Assembly (NCBI GenBank): GCA_947496175.1
Contig: CANMBU010000001.1
Coordinates: 186,001-250,000, forward strand
DNA from: an uncultured Roseovarius sp.
Lineage (GTDB): Bacteria; Pseudomonadota; Alphaproteobacteria; Rhodobacterales; Rhodobacteraceae
DNA length: 64,000 nt
Reading direction: 5' to 3'
Within the stretch, counting starts at the first letter, position 1; each line of letters begins with the position of its first letter. The notes below the pieces were generated by a model that saw only the letters and a program-made list of their open reading frames with translations, searched no databases and had not been told where the DNA came from. The position numbers were made by a program, and so were the translations under genes. Shown here piece after piece: positions 7,694 through 16,553 of this stretch.

Positions 7694-8248
7694 ATGAAAC
7701 TCCAACTTTGTGCAGTGACCTTAGGTCTGATGTTCTGCCAGGTCGCGCAGGCCGCGCCTTCTACTGTTTCACTTGGCGGTGCTCCGACCTTGGGTGGCGG
7801 TGAGTATTCCACGGGAGGCGGCATTACAATTGCGGTTGAACCGCGGCGCACCGTTGATGATCAACTGGCGCTTTGTGGAGTCTGGGCGCAAAGTGACCGG
7901 CTCATCGCCTATGTTCGCAGATCAGGACCTTCTGTTCTGGACCGGGGCAGTCTGGCGGTGGATGGGCGCGTCGTACATCGGGATCTCAGTTTTCTCAACC
8001 AGGTCGCCCCAAGCAAAAGCTATGCCAAATCCAAAGCCACTTGCGTTGGCACGTCTCTGCCTTGGCAAGGCAATGCAAGCGTCGAAATACGGATTCCGCG
8101 GCATATCGTGGTGCAGGATCGCGACGGATCACGTGATGGCATCGAAATCCGCTTTGGCCCGAGCGAGGCTGCGAACCCGGCGTTGCTGTCTGGGTCAGTG
8201 CTCCCATCGCGCTTCACCTCCTGGAAAGGCACGTTTCGTGGCAACTGA
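7694..8248 (+). CDS. Exported hypothetical protein
   Basis: A 184-residue protein with a Sec signal peptide (MKLQLCAVTLGLMFCQVAQA, cut before APS). The mature part starts with a Gly-rich stretch and continues as predicted beta-rich sequence; two cysteines (in ALCGVW and ATCVGT) may pair in the periplasm. The ATG at 7694 has AGGAG upstream. No recognised family. It is divergent from the membrane protein at 7479, with about 210 bases between that must hold both promoters. The following lipoprotein gene is 158 bases downstream, so co-transcription is uncertain. Confidence 0.7.
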   Translation: MKLQLCAVTLGLMFCQVAQAAPSTVSLGGAPTLGGGEYSTGGGITIAVEPRRTVDDQLALCGVWAQSDRLIAYVRRSGPSVLDRGSLAVDGRVVHRDLSFLNQVAPSKSYAKSKATCVGTSLPWQGNASVEIRIPRHIVVQDRDGSRDGIEIRFGPSEAANPALLSGSVLPSRFTSWKGTFRGN

Positions 8249-8406
8249 ACCGCGGCGCGCCGGAGCCAGAAGGCTTGAACCGGGTACAATATCTTGAGAA
8301 TTGAAAAACCCGGTGCAATCGGGCAAAAGGGGCGCAACTAAAAAACGCCAATTGTTTTGGTGTGAAAACAGCAAATGTCAGTATTCGAGCAGGGTACGGT
8401 CTAATT

Positions 8407-8787
8407 ATGAAACACGCGTTATTCGTCGCGGCGACGCTGAGCCTCGCGGCCTGCAGCAGCCCAGAACGGTTTGAGAACACATCTCGCGTGACGCCGGCCT
8501 CGGCCGCGGCTCCGGCCACAGTGACGCGCGTCGCGCCGGTTGCGTCTGGGCCAATAAGCCAGGCCTGTTTGTCGTCGAACCGTGAGGCCCGCTCACGTGC
8601 GCTGTGTGGCTGCATTCAGTATGCGGCGAATGAAACCCTGACTTCATCTCAGCAAAATCGCGCGGTGACCTTCTATTCTGACCCCGCAGCAGCACAGTCC
8701 ATTCGCCAGTCTGACCGAGCCAGCGACGAACGGTTCTGGGACGCCTATCGCGCCTATGAGGAGCGGGCGGAGACGATTTGTCGCTGA
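8407..8787 (+). CDS. Small lipoprotein of unknown function
   Basis: A 126-residue protein with a lipoprotein signal peptide and lipobox LAAC (Cys16), an Ala/Thr/Pro-rich linker to about residue 50, and a compact C-terminal domain with three cysteines (ACLSS, LCGC) and the sequence SQQNRAVTFYSD. Similar Rhodobacterales proteins are sometimes labelled 'arginine transporter', which the sequence does not support: there is no permease or binding-protein fold. It is probably anchored in a membrane facing the periplasm. It converges on the ABC-2 permease gene with only 7 bases between. Confidence 0.7.
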   Translation: MKHALFVAATLSLAACSSPERFENTSRVTPASAAAPATVTRVAPVASGPISQACLSSNREARSRALCGCIQYAANETLTSSQQNRAVTFYSDPAAAQSIRQSDRASDERFWDAYRAYEERAETICR

Positions 8788-8794
8788 AATCACG

Positions 8795-9598
8795 CTACGG
8801 CTTGAGCCGGTAGCCTTTCTCGAACATCCACCAGGCCAGCGCGGCAACCGCCATCGTTGACAGCCCGACAACCGCAAAGCCCAGTGCCGGACTGGAATCC
8901 GACACACCAATCATTCCGTACCGACCCCCGTCGATGAGGTAGAAAACCGGGTTCACATGCGTGATCACCGAGAGCATCGGTGGCAAGTCCTGCACCGAGT
9001 AAAACGTACCTGACAAAAAGGCCAAAGGGGTCACAACAAAGTTGGTAATCGCGGCCATCTGGTCGAACTTGTTGGCGAATATACCCGCCACCAACCCCAG
9101 CGCGCCGAGAAAAACCGCGCCCAGTGCGACAAAACCCAACCAGATCAACGGATGGTGCGGCACAAGCCCAACAAACACGGCCAAACCCAGCGCAATGGCC
9201 AGTGCAACCAACACCCCGCGCGCCAACGATCCGGCAAGGTAGCCAAGGACCATTTCCAGCCCCGAAAGCGGCGGCATCAGCGTATCGACGATGTTGCCCT
9301 GCACCTTGGAGATCACCACCGACGATGAGGTGTTGGCAAACGCGTTCTGTATGACCGTCATCATCAGGATGCCAGGCGCTATGAAAAGCGCGAAATCCAC
9401 GCCCATCACGTCTCCCCTTCGCGCCCCAATAGCAATTGTGAAGATCACCATGAACAAACCCGCCGTGACGAGAGGCGCCATAAGCGTTTGGGTCCAAACA
9501 GACAAAAACCGCAGGATTTCCCGCGCCGCCAGCGTGTAGAGCCCAAGCCAGTTCACGCGCCCAAAGCGGCGCAGTCCCATATCAGAGCGATCTTGCAT
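8795..9598 (-). CDS. ABC-2 type transporter permease
   Basis: A 267-residue inner-membrane protein with six hydrophobic segments and the ABC-2 permease pattern, including the central LPPLSG-like region (VDTLMPPLSGLEMVLGYL) and the conserved LPPMLSVITHVNPVFYLIDGGRYG loop before the last helix. The family exports drugs, polysaccharides or lipids with a separate ATPase. The ATG at 9598 follows AGGA; a 39-residue longer frame has no membrane-protein character. No ATPase partner is adjacent: the neighbours are a convergent lipoprotein gene and divergent gcrA. The partner must be encoded elsewhere. Confidence 0.88.
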   Translation of the reverse strand: MQDRSDMGLRRFGRVNWLGLYTLAAREILRFLSVWTQTLMAPLVTAGLFMVIFTIAIGARRGDVMGVDFALFIAPGILMMTVIQNAFANTSSSVVISKVQGNIVDTLMPPLSGLEMVLGYLAGSLARGVLVALAIALGLAVFVGLVPHHPLIWLGFVALGAVFLGALGLVAGIFANKFDQMAAITNFVVTPLAFLSGTFYSVQDLPPMLSVITHVNPVFYLIDGGRYGMIGVSDSSPALGFAVVGLSTMAVAALAWWMFEKGYRLKP

Positions 9599-9736
9599 CA
9601 GATTTCCTGCATCAGCGGTGGGTTTCTTGGACGAGTACGGCTTGTAACTCGTGATGCAGTGTTTAGAATAAGGCCTTCGGGATGAAAACCGGGCTGTCAA
9701 CAAAAAGACACCCAAACGTCAGAGGATAGGTGCCCC

Positions 9737-10300
9737 ATGTCGTGGAACGACGAGCGCGTTGAGCTTTTGAAGAAAATGTGGGGCGAAGGTCAGTCGGCCA
9801 GCCAGATCGCCAAAGAGCTTGGTGGTGTGACCCGGAATGCTGTGATCGGCAAGGTGCATCGCCTGGGCCTGTCCAATCGCAGTGGCTCGGGCGGCTCAGA
9901 GTCCGCCAAGAGCAAAACCGCGGCCAAGGCCAAACCGGCGGCACGTGCAAAAGCGGCCAAGGCGGAACCCAAAACCGAGGCTCCAAAGGAAACCGCTACA
10001 GCAACTCCTGTCAGCCGTGTAAAAGCGATCATACCCGCAGGACAGCCTTTGCCACCGCAGCCCTCAGCCAACGAGATTGACCCAGCGGCTTTAGCCAAGG
10101 TCAATGAGATTGAGAAAAAGGCAAAGAAACTCTCGCTTATGGAACTGACCGAACGGACCTGCAAATGGCCCGTCGGTGATCCTGCAACGACGGATTTCTG
10201 GTTCTGCGGCCTGCCAGTGCAATCGGGCAAACCCTATTGCGAAGCACATGTCGGTGTAGCGTTCCAGCCAATGAGCGCACGCCGCGACCGCCGCCGCTAG
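9737..10300 (+). CDS. gcrA: GcrA cell cycle regulator
   Basis: A 187-residue protein with the GcrA N-terminal DNA-binding helix-turn-helix (MSWNDERVELLKKMW to RNAVIGKVHRLGLSNR, residues 1-48), a Lys/Ala-rich flexible linker (about 50-95) and the C-terminal sigma70-contact domain with LMELTERTCKWPVGDP and CGLPVQSGKPYCEAH. In Caulobacter GcrA activates promoters with methylated GANTC sites together with sigma70 domain 2; the cell-cycle role in this organism is inferred. The start follows AGAGGATAGG. It is divergent from the permease gene. Confidence 0.95.
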   Translation: MSWNDERVELLKKMWGEGQSASQIAKELGGVTRNAVIGKVHRLGLSNRSGSGGSESAKSKTAAKAKPAARAKAAKAEPKTEAPKETATATPVSRVKAIIPAGQPLPPQPSANEIDPAALAKVNEIEKKAKKLSLMELTERTCKWPVGDPATTDFWFCGLPVQSGKPYCEAHVGVAFQPMSARRDRRR

Positions 10301-10330
10301 CGCCCGCCTGATCCGATGTGACGCGCCCTG

Positions 10331-10714
10331 CCGACACCTCGAACTGGGGCATAGCGTTTATGGTCGCGGCCATGATTGTGCTGCCTTTTGGGGATGCCCT
10401 ATCCAAACTGCTGGTGTAAAAAATTTCCACCAGAGCAGATCACATGGATGCGCAACCTGTTTCACTTCGGGCTTCTGCTCCCTGTGATTGGGGCGCAGTG
10501 AAAAAGTTTTGATTTCAAGGATTTATTGCACCCTTCTCAGGTAACACGCGACCTTTGCTCTGTAGCCATGGCGGTGTCTTACGTTGCGGCTCTGATGTTT
10601 CAGAATGTCCCGGATGCCGTCACGGTCTTGGGCCTTGGAATCATTGTCGCCAGTGGGCTTTTGGTGTCCCTTTCAAAACCAGGTGGAGAGCCTCAGTCAT
10701 TTTCAATCAAGTAG
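10331..10714 (+). pseudogene. Decayed EamA/DMT-family transporter
   Basis: Three pieces of one transporter lie in order but not in one frame. The first (about 10334-10422) reads NWGIAFMVAAMIVLPFGDAL, a first transmembrane helix, and ends at TAA. A second frame continues with PEQITWMRNLFHFGLLLPVI, the second helix typical of DMT exporters, then stops. From about 10560 a third piece (VSYVAALMFQNVPDAVTVLG, then IIVASGLLVSL) is the tenth helix and C-terminus. The helices between are missing, so there is a frameshift plus a large internal deletion. The end overlaps the 3' end of the convergent metallo-hydrolase gene. Confidence 0.8.
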
Positions 10715-11535
10715 GCCGGTCTGAGCAGCATGATCGTCGGCTGCGATGGAAGTGTATCAAGCGATACTGTCAGAGCGTTTTCTCCTGTTTCGACAACGGC
10801 AAAGCTATCTTCCATCCCATTCAGAAACCGCGCCAAGGTTGCATCGCCAAACCAGTGCATTGGGATCACGATGGAAGAGCGCAAGCGCTGGATTACCTTG
10901 ATCATCTCGTCAATCCGCAATGTGTAACCGCCGTCCACCGGGGCCAGAAGCACATCGACCCGACCCAGCGCCGCATATTGCTCATCCGTCGGCTGATGAT
11001 GCAGATGCCCCAGATGCCCAATGCACAGCCCGGCCGCTTCAAAAACAAATATAGAATTGCCCTTGGGTTCCGAGACAGTCCCAAACGCGGCACGAATATC
11101 GGTCGACACATTACGTATGATCATATCGCCCAGGTCGAGGTGATGATCGATCCCTTGCCCAAACTCCTCGCCCCAACCACGCAGCACATGTGGGATGGCG
11201 GGATCCGGAAAAGCTGTCCAATGGGTGGAATGCGCGTGGTTCATGGTGACCACGTCAGGGATGAAATCCACATTGCCAACAAACCCGGTGAAGTCTGTGA
11301 CCGCGTCAGTGCCGCCGTGGGACTGAATAAGGAAGGAGGCATGGGCGATGTAATGGATGCGCACGCGGTTGATCGGCACGGCGTCCTTGAACGAGGCGCG
11401 ATGCAGGTATGTAAGGCCTGGTGCGGCCTGAGCGACGGCCCGGCAATGGCTGGGCGTGCGCTCGATAGATTCCTGAGCGAAGAGGGGTGTGGTCGAAAAT
11501 GTAAGACAGATGAGACACGCGAATAAGCGGATCAT
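10693..11535 (-). CDS. Exported metallo-beta-lactamase-fold hydrolase
   Basis: A 280-residue protein with a signal peptide (cut after about residue 20, LFAQE) and an MBL fold of the Lactamase_B_3/UlaG-like kind: early HASFLIQSHGG, the metal loop TMNHAHSTH, then GHLGHLHH, APVDGG and IPMHWFGD. The canonical metal motif is HxHxDH; here it reads HAHSTH, so the Asp ligand of the second metal is replaced by Thr. This may mean a one-metal enzyme or a changed reaction. It probably acts in the periplasm; substrate unknown. It converges on the DMT pseudogene, overlapping by 22 bases, and lies downstream of the EEP-family gene. Confidence 0.8.
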   Translation of the reverse strand: MIRLFACLICLTFSTTPLFAQESIERTPSHCRAVAQAAPGLTYLHRASFKDAVPINRVRIHYIAHASFLIQSHGGTDAVTDFTGFVGNVDFIPDVVTMNHAHSTHWTAFPDPAIPHVLRGWGEEFGQGIDHHLDLGDMIIRNVSTDIRAAFGTVSEPKGNSIFVFEAAGLCIGHLGHLHHQPTDEQYAALGRVDVLLAPVDGGYTLRIDEMIKVIQRLRSSIVIPMHWFGDATLARFLNGMEDSFAVVETGENALTVSLDTLPSQPTIMLLRPAYLIEND

Positions 11536-11589
11536 GGCAAACCTCCGATGTACCGATGGTAGCGCGCCTTGAGAGAAAGTCAGAGGATT

Positions 11590-12498
11590 TTAAGGCAGCT
11601 TAATCCGCGCCAACAAACCCATATGATCGGATGCGAGGCGAGGTCGCCTTTCGACATGGCCTGTAGCGCCTTTGGGGACAAGCACGTTGTCGATGGCAAG
11701 CGGCAAATATGGTCGACCAGAAAGAAATGTATTGCGATACGGCCCCAGAGGCTCATTGCCCGCGGCCTTGGCCAAACGCACAACACTGCCGCCCCAGGTC
11801 ACCATATTGAAATCCCCTCCGATCAAGATCGGTCCCTCCATAGACTGCAACTTGTCTTCTATCAGGCTGGCCTGTTCAAATTGATCGAAGGGAAAGGGCC
11901 ATTCCAGATGGACTGAAACAACCCACACAGCCTGTCCATCAGGGGTACGCACCTGAACCCCAGCCATACCCGCCCCGTCGAGACAAAAGTTTGTATTGTC
12001 GACAACAGGCAATGACGTCAGGACCTCAACTTCTTGATGCGGTCGAAAGGGGCAGGTGACAGAAAACGGGTAGGCCTCAAACAACGGCGCCATGAATTTT
12101 CGGTTGTGGTCTGACACCTCTTGCAAGGTGATCACGTCGGCTTGAGACGCGATGATTTCCTCGGCCAAGGGCGTGCGCGGCCAGGATTTGCTCATCAGGT
12201 TCTTCTGATACAGCGTCAGGCAGGGTCCTTCACATGGCACATTAGATTGAAAGTACCCCATCCCCAAAGGAACAAGTGCCACCAACGCGGCACCGCACGC
12301 AACGATGGCCAAAAGCCTTGCCCTGCCCCAGAAAAGAAATGGCACCAGCAACACCAACAATATCCCGGCTGGGAAGCGGATCACGGCAGCAGAGTTACCC
12401 GGGGCAAAAAACTGTCCTGTAAAGGAAAGTACCACAACACCAATCAAAGCGACGCAGAACCAAACGGTGCAGGTCTTCAATATCGCTTTGGCTTTCAT
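11590..12498 (-). CDS. Membrane-anchored endonuclease/exonuclease/phosphatase (EEP) family protein
   Basis: A 302-residue protein with three N-terminal hydrophobic segments (about residues 5-90) and an EEP catalytic domain: LYQKNLMS, VITLQEVSDH (Mg-binding Glu), SVHLEWPF, ILIGGDFNMV and the C-terminal SDHMGLLARI pair Asp-His. Related membrane proteins with this layout are widespread in proteobacteria; the domain hydrolyses phosphodiesters or phosphomonoesters, but the true substrate is unknown. The domain should face the periplasm if three helices are counted. The ATG at 12498 has GGAG upstream; a start 45 bases earlier is weaker. Confidence 0.83.
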   Translation of the reverse strand: MKAKAILKTCTVWFCVALIGVVVLSFTGQFFAPGNSAAVIRFPAGILLVLLVPFLFWGRARLLAIVACGAALVALVPLGMGYFQSNVPCEGPCLTLYQKNLMSKSWPRTPLAEEIIASQADVITLQEVSDHNRKFMAPLFEAYPFSVTCPFRPHQEVEVLTSLPVVDNTNFCLDGAGMAGVQVRTPDGQAVWVVSVHLEWPFPFDQFEQASLIEDKLQSMEGPILIGGDFNMVTWGGSVVRLAKAAGNEPLGPYRNTFLSGRPYLPLAIDNVLVPKGATGHVERRPRLASDHMGLLARIKLP

Positions 12499-12575
12499 AC
12501 GATCAGAACTCCGTGTCACACACTGGTTCTGATACGCCCCCATGGCGACGCAGAAAAAGGTTCAGCAGTTGCGCG

Positions 12576-13160
12576 TTACCCAGCATCCGTCCGGCCACGG
12601 CGGTCAGACCGCAGGGCAGCATAAAGCACATGCGTGCGCCAGCGCCCGTCGATCTGAAGGTAACTTTGCGCCACCCCCTCATATTTGAACCCGCATTTTT
12701 CCAGAAGGCGTCTGGACGGTTGGTTTTCGGGCAGGCACGCCGCCTCTAGCCGCGACAGGTTCAACCGCTCAAACGCATGATGCACCATCGCCAGAAGCGC
12801 CTCCCGCATGTAGCCCTGTCGTGCATAGGGTTCGCCCGTCCAGTAGCCAAGCGTGCCTGCCTGCGCCGGGCCACGGCGGATATTGTCGAGCGTGATCGCG
12901 CCCAAAAGCACGCTATCTTCACGCCGAATGAGGAAAAGCGGCACGGCAGACCCCTGCGAGATTGAGCGCTGCGACCAGTGCACACGGTTGGCAAACCCTT
13001 TGCGCGAGAGATGATCAGACGCCCATTGCGGCTCCCACGGCACCAAAAACTCGGCGCTGCGTTCGCGCAAAGACGACCATTCGCGAAAATCCGTCAAAAC
13101 CGGGGGGCGCAACGTCAGGCGCTCAGTCTCAATCCGGATTTTACGACGCGGCATGAACAT
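12576..13160 (-). CDS. RimJ/RimL-type GNAT N-acetyltransferase
   Basis: A 194-residue GNAT protein: the start pattern RIETERLTLRPP, then LGAITLDNI, the acetyl-CoA loop ARQGYMREALLAM and the C-terminal PENQPSRRLLEKCGFKYEG. This is the subgroup that acetylates the alpha-amino group of ribosomal proteins such as S5; the actual target is not predictable. The start ATG overlaps the stop of the M16 peptidase gene (TGATG), implying translational coupling. A second ATG six bases inside is also possible. Confidence 0.88.
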   Translation of the reverse strand: MFMPRRKIRIETERLTLRPPVLTDFREWSSLRERSAEFLVPWEPQWASDHLSRKGFANRVHWSQRSISQGSAVPLFLIRREDSVLLGAITLDNIRRGPAQAGTLGYWTGEPYARQGYMREALLAMVHHAFERLNLSRLEAACLPENQPSRRLLEKCGFKYEGVAQSYLQIDGRWRTHVLYAALRSDRRGRTDAG

Positions 13161-14422
13161 CACGCGGCGCGCCTGTCCTGCAAATCTTGAAGGCTCGGGG
13201 CGTTTTCGACCGGGCCATAGAGCGCCAAAGCAGCCGGGGCTTTGGTCGCGATTTGTTCGGCCAGGGCGCGTAAATCGCCGAGGCTAACAGCGTCGATCTT
13301 GTCCACCACCTCTTCAAGACGCGGTACACGGCCCCAGATCTGCAGCATGCGCGCCAGCCGCTCGGCCCGGTTCGATGAGCTTTCCAGCCCCATCAAAAGC
13401 CCTGCCTTCATCTGCGCGCGGGCGCGATCCAGTTCGGCCTGACCAAAATCTTCTGCGGCGCGCTTCATTTCATCGACTGTGATTTGCGCCAAGCCAGCCA
13501 TTTCCTCGGCGGATGTACCGGCGTAGATCGTCATCATGCCCGTGTCGCTATAGGCCCCTGCCTGAGCATAGATCGTATAGCACAGCCCGCGCTTTTCACG
13601 GATTTCCTGAAAAAGCCGCGACGACATCGAGCCGCCCAGCGCAGAGGCGTAGATCTGTGCTGTGTGAATGGCGGGATCTAGATAGTCGGGGCTTTCGAAG
13701 GCCAAAGCAAAATGCGCTTGCTCCAGTGATTTCACAGTGCGCCGCTCTCCGCCTGCGAATTGTGCGGCGGAGGCTTCCACCCGGTCAGACGCGGGCATGT
13801 CGCCAAAAAGCGCCTCTGCCAGGCGCACCAATGCGTCGTGATCCACCGCCCCCGCGGCGGACAGGATCATTTGCCCGGGCAGATACCTTTCATCGACAAA
13901 CCGCTTGAGGTCGGCGCGCGAAAAGGCACGCACGCGCTCTTCCGCGCCGAGGATAGTGCGGCCCAGCGGGTGATCAGGATAGGCCTCTTCCTGCAACCAG
14001 TCGAAAATGATGTCATCGGGTGTATCAAGCGCCTGCCCGATTTCCTGAAGGATCACGCCGCGCTCAATCTCGATCTCACGGGGGTCAAACACCGGATTGC
14101 GCAGAATATCGGCCACCACATCCACCGCCAGCGGAACATCCTCAGCCAGAACACGGGCGTAGAACGCTGTGACCTCTCGGCTGGTATAGGCATTGATATA
14201 CCCGCCGACATCCTCAATCGCTTCGGCAATCTGCAACGCGCTGCGCGTCGTCGTGCCCTTGAAAGCCATATGCTCAAGAAAATGCGCGATGCCGTTTTGC
14301 GCAGGCGCTTCATGACGTGCCCCGGCCAGAACCCACACTCCGATGGCCGCGGATTGCAGGCCGGGCATATGCTCGGTCACAACGCGGAACCCGTTGGGCA
14401 ATGTGGTCAGGTTAACACTCAA
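13160..14422 (-). CDS. M16 family zinc metallopeptidase
   Basis: A 420-residue M16B peptidase. The inverted zinc motif HFLEH (His47, Glu50, His51) is intact and a further Glu near 127 (in RGVILQEI) fits the third metal ligand. The C-terminal half carries the usual GGSMSSRLFQEIREKRGLCY block. Such proteins resemble mitochondrial processing peptidase; bacterial ones are cytoplasmic or periplasmic and degrade peptides. No signal peptide is seen. It overlaps thrC by four bases and the acetyltransferase by one, so the three are co-translated. The pairing with thrC is common in alphaproteobacteria. Confidence 0.93.
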   Translation of the reverse strand: MSVNLTTLPNGFRVVTEHMPGLQSAAIGVWVLAGARHEAPAQNGIAHFLEHMAFKGTTTRSALQIAEAIEDVGGYINAYTSREVTAFYARVLAEDVPLAVDVVADILRNPVFDPREIEIERGVILQEIGQALDTPDDIIFDWLQEEAYPDHPLGRTILGAEERVRAFSRADLKRFVDERYLPGQMILSAAGAVDHDALVRLAEALFGDMPASDRVEASAAQFAGGERRTVKSLEQAHFALAFESPDYLDPAIHTAQIYASALGGSMSSRLFQEIREKRGLCYTIYAQAGAYSDTGMMTIYAGTSAEEMAGLAQITVDEMKRAAEDFGQAELDRARAQMKAGLLMGLESSSNRAERLARMLQIWGRVPRLEEVVDKIDAVSLGDLRALAEQIATKAPAALALYGPVENAPSLQDLQDRRAA

Positions 14423-15807
14423 TGCGGCAGGCGCTCTTTGATCAAAGACTCAATGGCGTCAAGGTCATTGGCAACCCGTGTGACGCGTTCTGACCGCTCA
14501 TACAGGTCCGACATGGCGCGAGGCAAGGGCGGATGCACCCCTGCGGCTTTTTCGACCGCTGCAGGGAACTTGGCGGGATGCGCCGTCGCGAGTGTGATCA
14601 TGGGTGTGGACGGATCACGCAGGTCATTGGCAACCTTCACGCCAACCGCAGAATGCGGACAGAGCAGCTCGGCACTCTGCTGAAGTGTGTCTGTGATGGT
14701 GGCGGAGGTATCTTCCTCACTGCAACGCCCCGAAGCAAAGCTTTCCTGCAACGCCTGCAAGGCCCCCTGACTCACCGAAAACCCACCTGCTTTCAGCTCA
14801 TCCATCAACTGCGCAACGGCGGAACCATCCTCTCCGTAGGCGTAATACAAAGCGCGCTCAAAGTTGGAGCTGACCTGAATATCCATTGAAGGGCTGATCG
14901 AGGGAACGACACCGTCAGGTTTGTACTCAGAGGTCGTCAGGCACCGGTGCAGGATGTCATTCTGGTTCGTAGCCACCACAAGCTGATCTATCGGCAGGCC
15001 CATCCGCTTGGCGATGTACCCTGCAAAAATGTCTCCAAAATTGCCGGTGGGCACGGTGAAGCTGACTTTACGATGCGGTGCACCAAGGCTCACGGCGGAG
15101 GTAAAGTAATACACCACCTGCGCCAGCACCCGCGCCCAGTTGATCGAGTTCACACCGGCCAGACCGACCCCATCGCGGAACGCGAAATCGTTGAACATGT
15201 CTTTCACGCGCGCCTGGGCGTCATCAAAGTGGCCATCAATCGCCAGCGCATGCACATTGCTTTCCGAAGGCGTCGTCATCTGACGGCGCTGCACTTCAGA
15301 GACACGGCCATGCGGGTAAAGGATAAAGACATCCACAGCTTCCAGACCCCGGAACGCCTCAATCGCGGCAGAGCCGGTGTCGCCAGAGGTCGCCCCCACA
15401 ATGCACACGCGATTGCCAGAGCGCTTGAGCGAGGCCTCAAAAAGCTGCCCGATGAGTTGCATCGCGAAGTCTTTGAACGCGAGCGTCGGACCGTGGAAGA
15501 GTTCCAGCAGGAAATGTCCGCTATCGAGCTGCTTCAAAGGCGCACGCGCGGCATGGCCAAAACCGTCATAGGCCCGCGCGATGATCTCGTGGAATTCGTC
15601 ATCGGTGAAGGCATCCCCCAGAAAGGGCCGCATGATGCGAAACGCCGCCTCTTCGTAGGACACACCATTGAGCGCTGCGATCTCATCATGGCTCAGCGTC
15701 GGTATCGTCTCGGGCAAATACAGCCCACCATCGCGGGCAAGCCCCGAAAGCATGGCGTCCTCAAAGCTCAGAACCGGCGCTTGGCCTCGGGTTGAGATAT
15801 ATTTCAT
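14419..15807 (-). CDS. thrC: Threonine synthase
   Basis: A 462-residue PLP enzyme that converts O-phosphohomoserine to threonine, the last step of threonine synthesis. The N-terminus MKYISTRGQAPVLSFEDAML is typical of the longer class of threonine synthases. The PLP lysine is Lys112 in HGPTLAFKDF, and the phosphate loop GATSGDTGSAA follows. Length is normal. The start overlaps the stop of the SURF1 gene and its own stop overlaps the M16 peptidase gene, so it sits inside a tightly packed leftward operon downstream of the cytochrome oxidase genes. Confidence 0.96.
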   Translation of the reverse strand: MKYISTRGQAPVLSFEDAMLSGLARDGGLYLPETIPTLSHDEIAALNGVSYEEAAFRIMRPFLGDAFTDDEFHEIIARAYDGFGHAARAPLKQLDSGHFLLELFHGPTLAFKDFAMQLIGQLFEASLKRSGNRVCIVGATSGDTGSAAIEAFRGLEAVDVFILYPHGRVSEVQRRQMTTPSESNVHALAIDGHFDDAQARVKDMFNDFAFRDGVGLAGVNSINWARVLAQVVYYFTSAVSLGAPHRKVSFTVPTGNFGDIFAGYIAKRMGLPIDQLVVATNQNDILHRCLTTSEYKPDGVVPSISPSMDIQVSSNFERALYYAYGEDGSAVAQLMDELKAGGFSVSQGALQALQESFASGRCSEEDTSATITDTLQQSAELLCPHSAVGVKVANDLRDPSTPMITLATAHPAKFPAAVEKAAGVHPPLPRAMSDLYERSERVTRVANDLDAIESLIKERLPH

Positions 15808-16490
15808 GGGTCTGTCCCCTGCGCCGGTTTGCGGCTGCGAAAAATGAGATAGCCGGTCATTCCCAACCAGATCGCGGCCAGCGAAAACCAGGTGATGGCG
15901 TATTGCAAGTGATCGTTGGGAATGCCGTTCGTGTCGACGGGCAGCGGCGTCATGGTGCTGTCTGGTTGCGACATTTCTCGTGCCACAAGCAAAACCGGCT
16001 CGGTCCCAAACACGTCAGCCATCTGCGCGATGTCGCGCGCAAACCAGATGTTGCCCTCAAGATCGTTTTCCGGCGTCGAGCTGTTGCGATCATCCGGCCA
16101 ATGCAGATTGCCGGTGACTGTTACTTGCCCCGGGGGTGGCGGCTGCAACTCTTTGTCCAACTTGAGGAACCCCCGATCCACCAAGATCAGACGCCCTGTC
16201 TCCGTTTCAAAGGGTGTGACAATTAAATGCCCTGCCCCGATCTTCTTGCGGCTGACCAAAACGCGCAAGGCCCCGCCACCGAACGTGCCAGTGACGTCTA
16301 CCGGCAAGTATTTATGCGCCGAGGCGTCCGGGCTTTCGGGCAAAGGCGCGGGGGCCGCCGCGATCTTTGTCTCAATCTCCTCCAGCACGCCCTCTTTCCA
16401 GGCCAGGCGCTGCACCTGCCAGACCCCAAGAGAGATCAGGATGCCAGCCCCGACGAGACCAAAAAGCAAGGGAACGAGCAGACGCATCAT
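15804..16490 (-). CDS. SURF1 family cytochrome oxidase assembly protein
   Basis: A 228-residue inner-membrane protein with the SURF1 plan: one N-terminal helix (about 4-22) followed by GVWQVQRLAWKE, a large periplasmic domain, and a C-terminal helix (about 192-212) preceded by NDHLQYAITWFSLA. In Paracoccus and Rhodobacter SURF1 helps insert haem a into subunit I of aa3 oxidase. Three start codons (GTG, ATG, ATG) lie in a row; the first ATG is chosen. It fits its place next to coxC, ctaG, ctaB and ctaC, and overlaps thrC. Confidence 0.93.
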   Translation of the reverse strand: MMRLLVPLLFGLVGAGILISLGVWQVQRLAWKEGVLEEIETKIAAAPAPLPESPDASAHKYLPVDVTGTFGGGALRVLVSRKKIGAGHLIVTPFETETGRLILVDRGFLKLDKELQPPPPGQVTVTGNLHWPDDRNSSTPENDLEGNIWFARDIAQMADVFGTEPVLLVAREMSQPDSTMTPLPVDTNGIPNDHLQYAITWFSLAAIWLGMTGYLIFRSRKPAQGTDP

Positions 16491-16553
16491 CACCAGTTTT
16501 CCCAGAAATCGCGCCCTTCTACCAAGCTGAGACCTGGGAGCAAGCCAAAGACG

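Noticed and set aside
8407-8787. Arginine transporter
   Set aside because: A small lipoprotein without transporter or binding-protein fold.
10555-11526. 323-residue rightward frame opposite the MBL-fold gene
   Set aside because: Antisense shadow; the leftward frame has the signal peptide and metal motifs.
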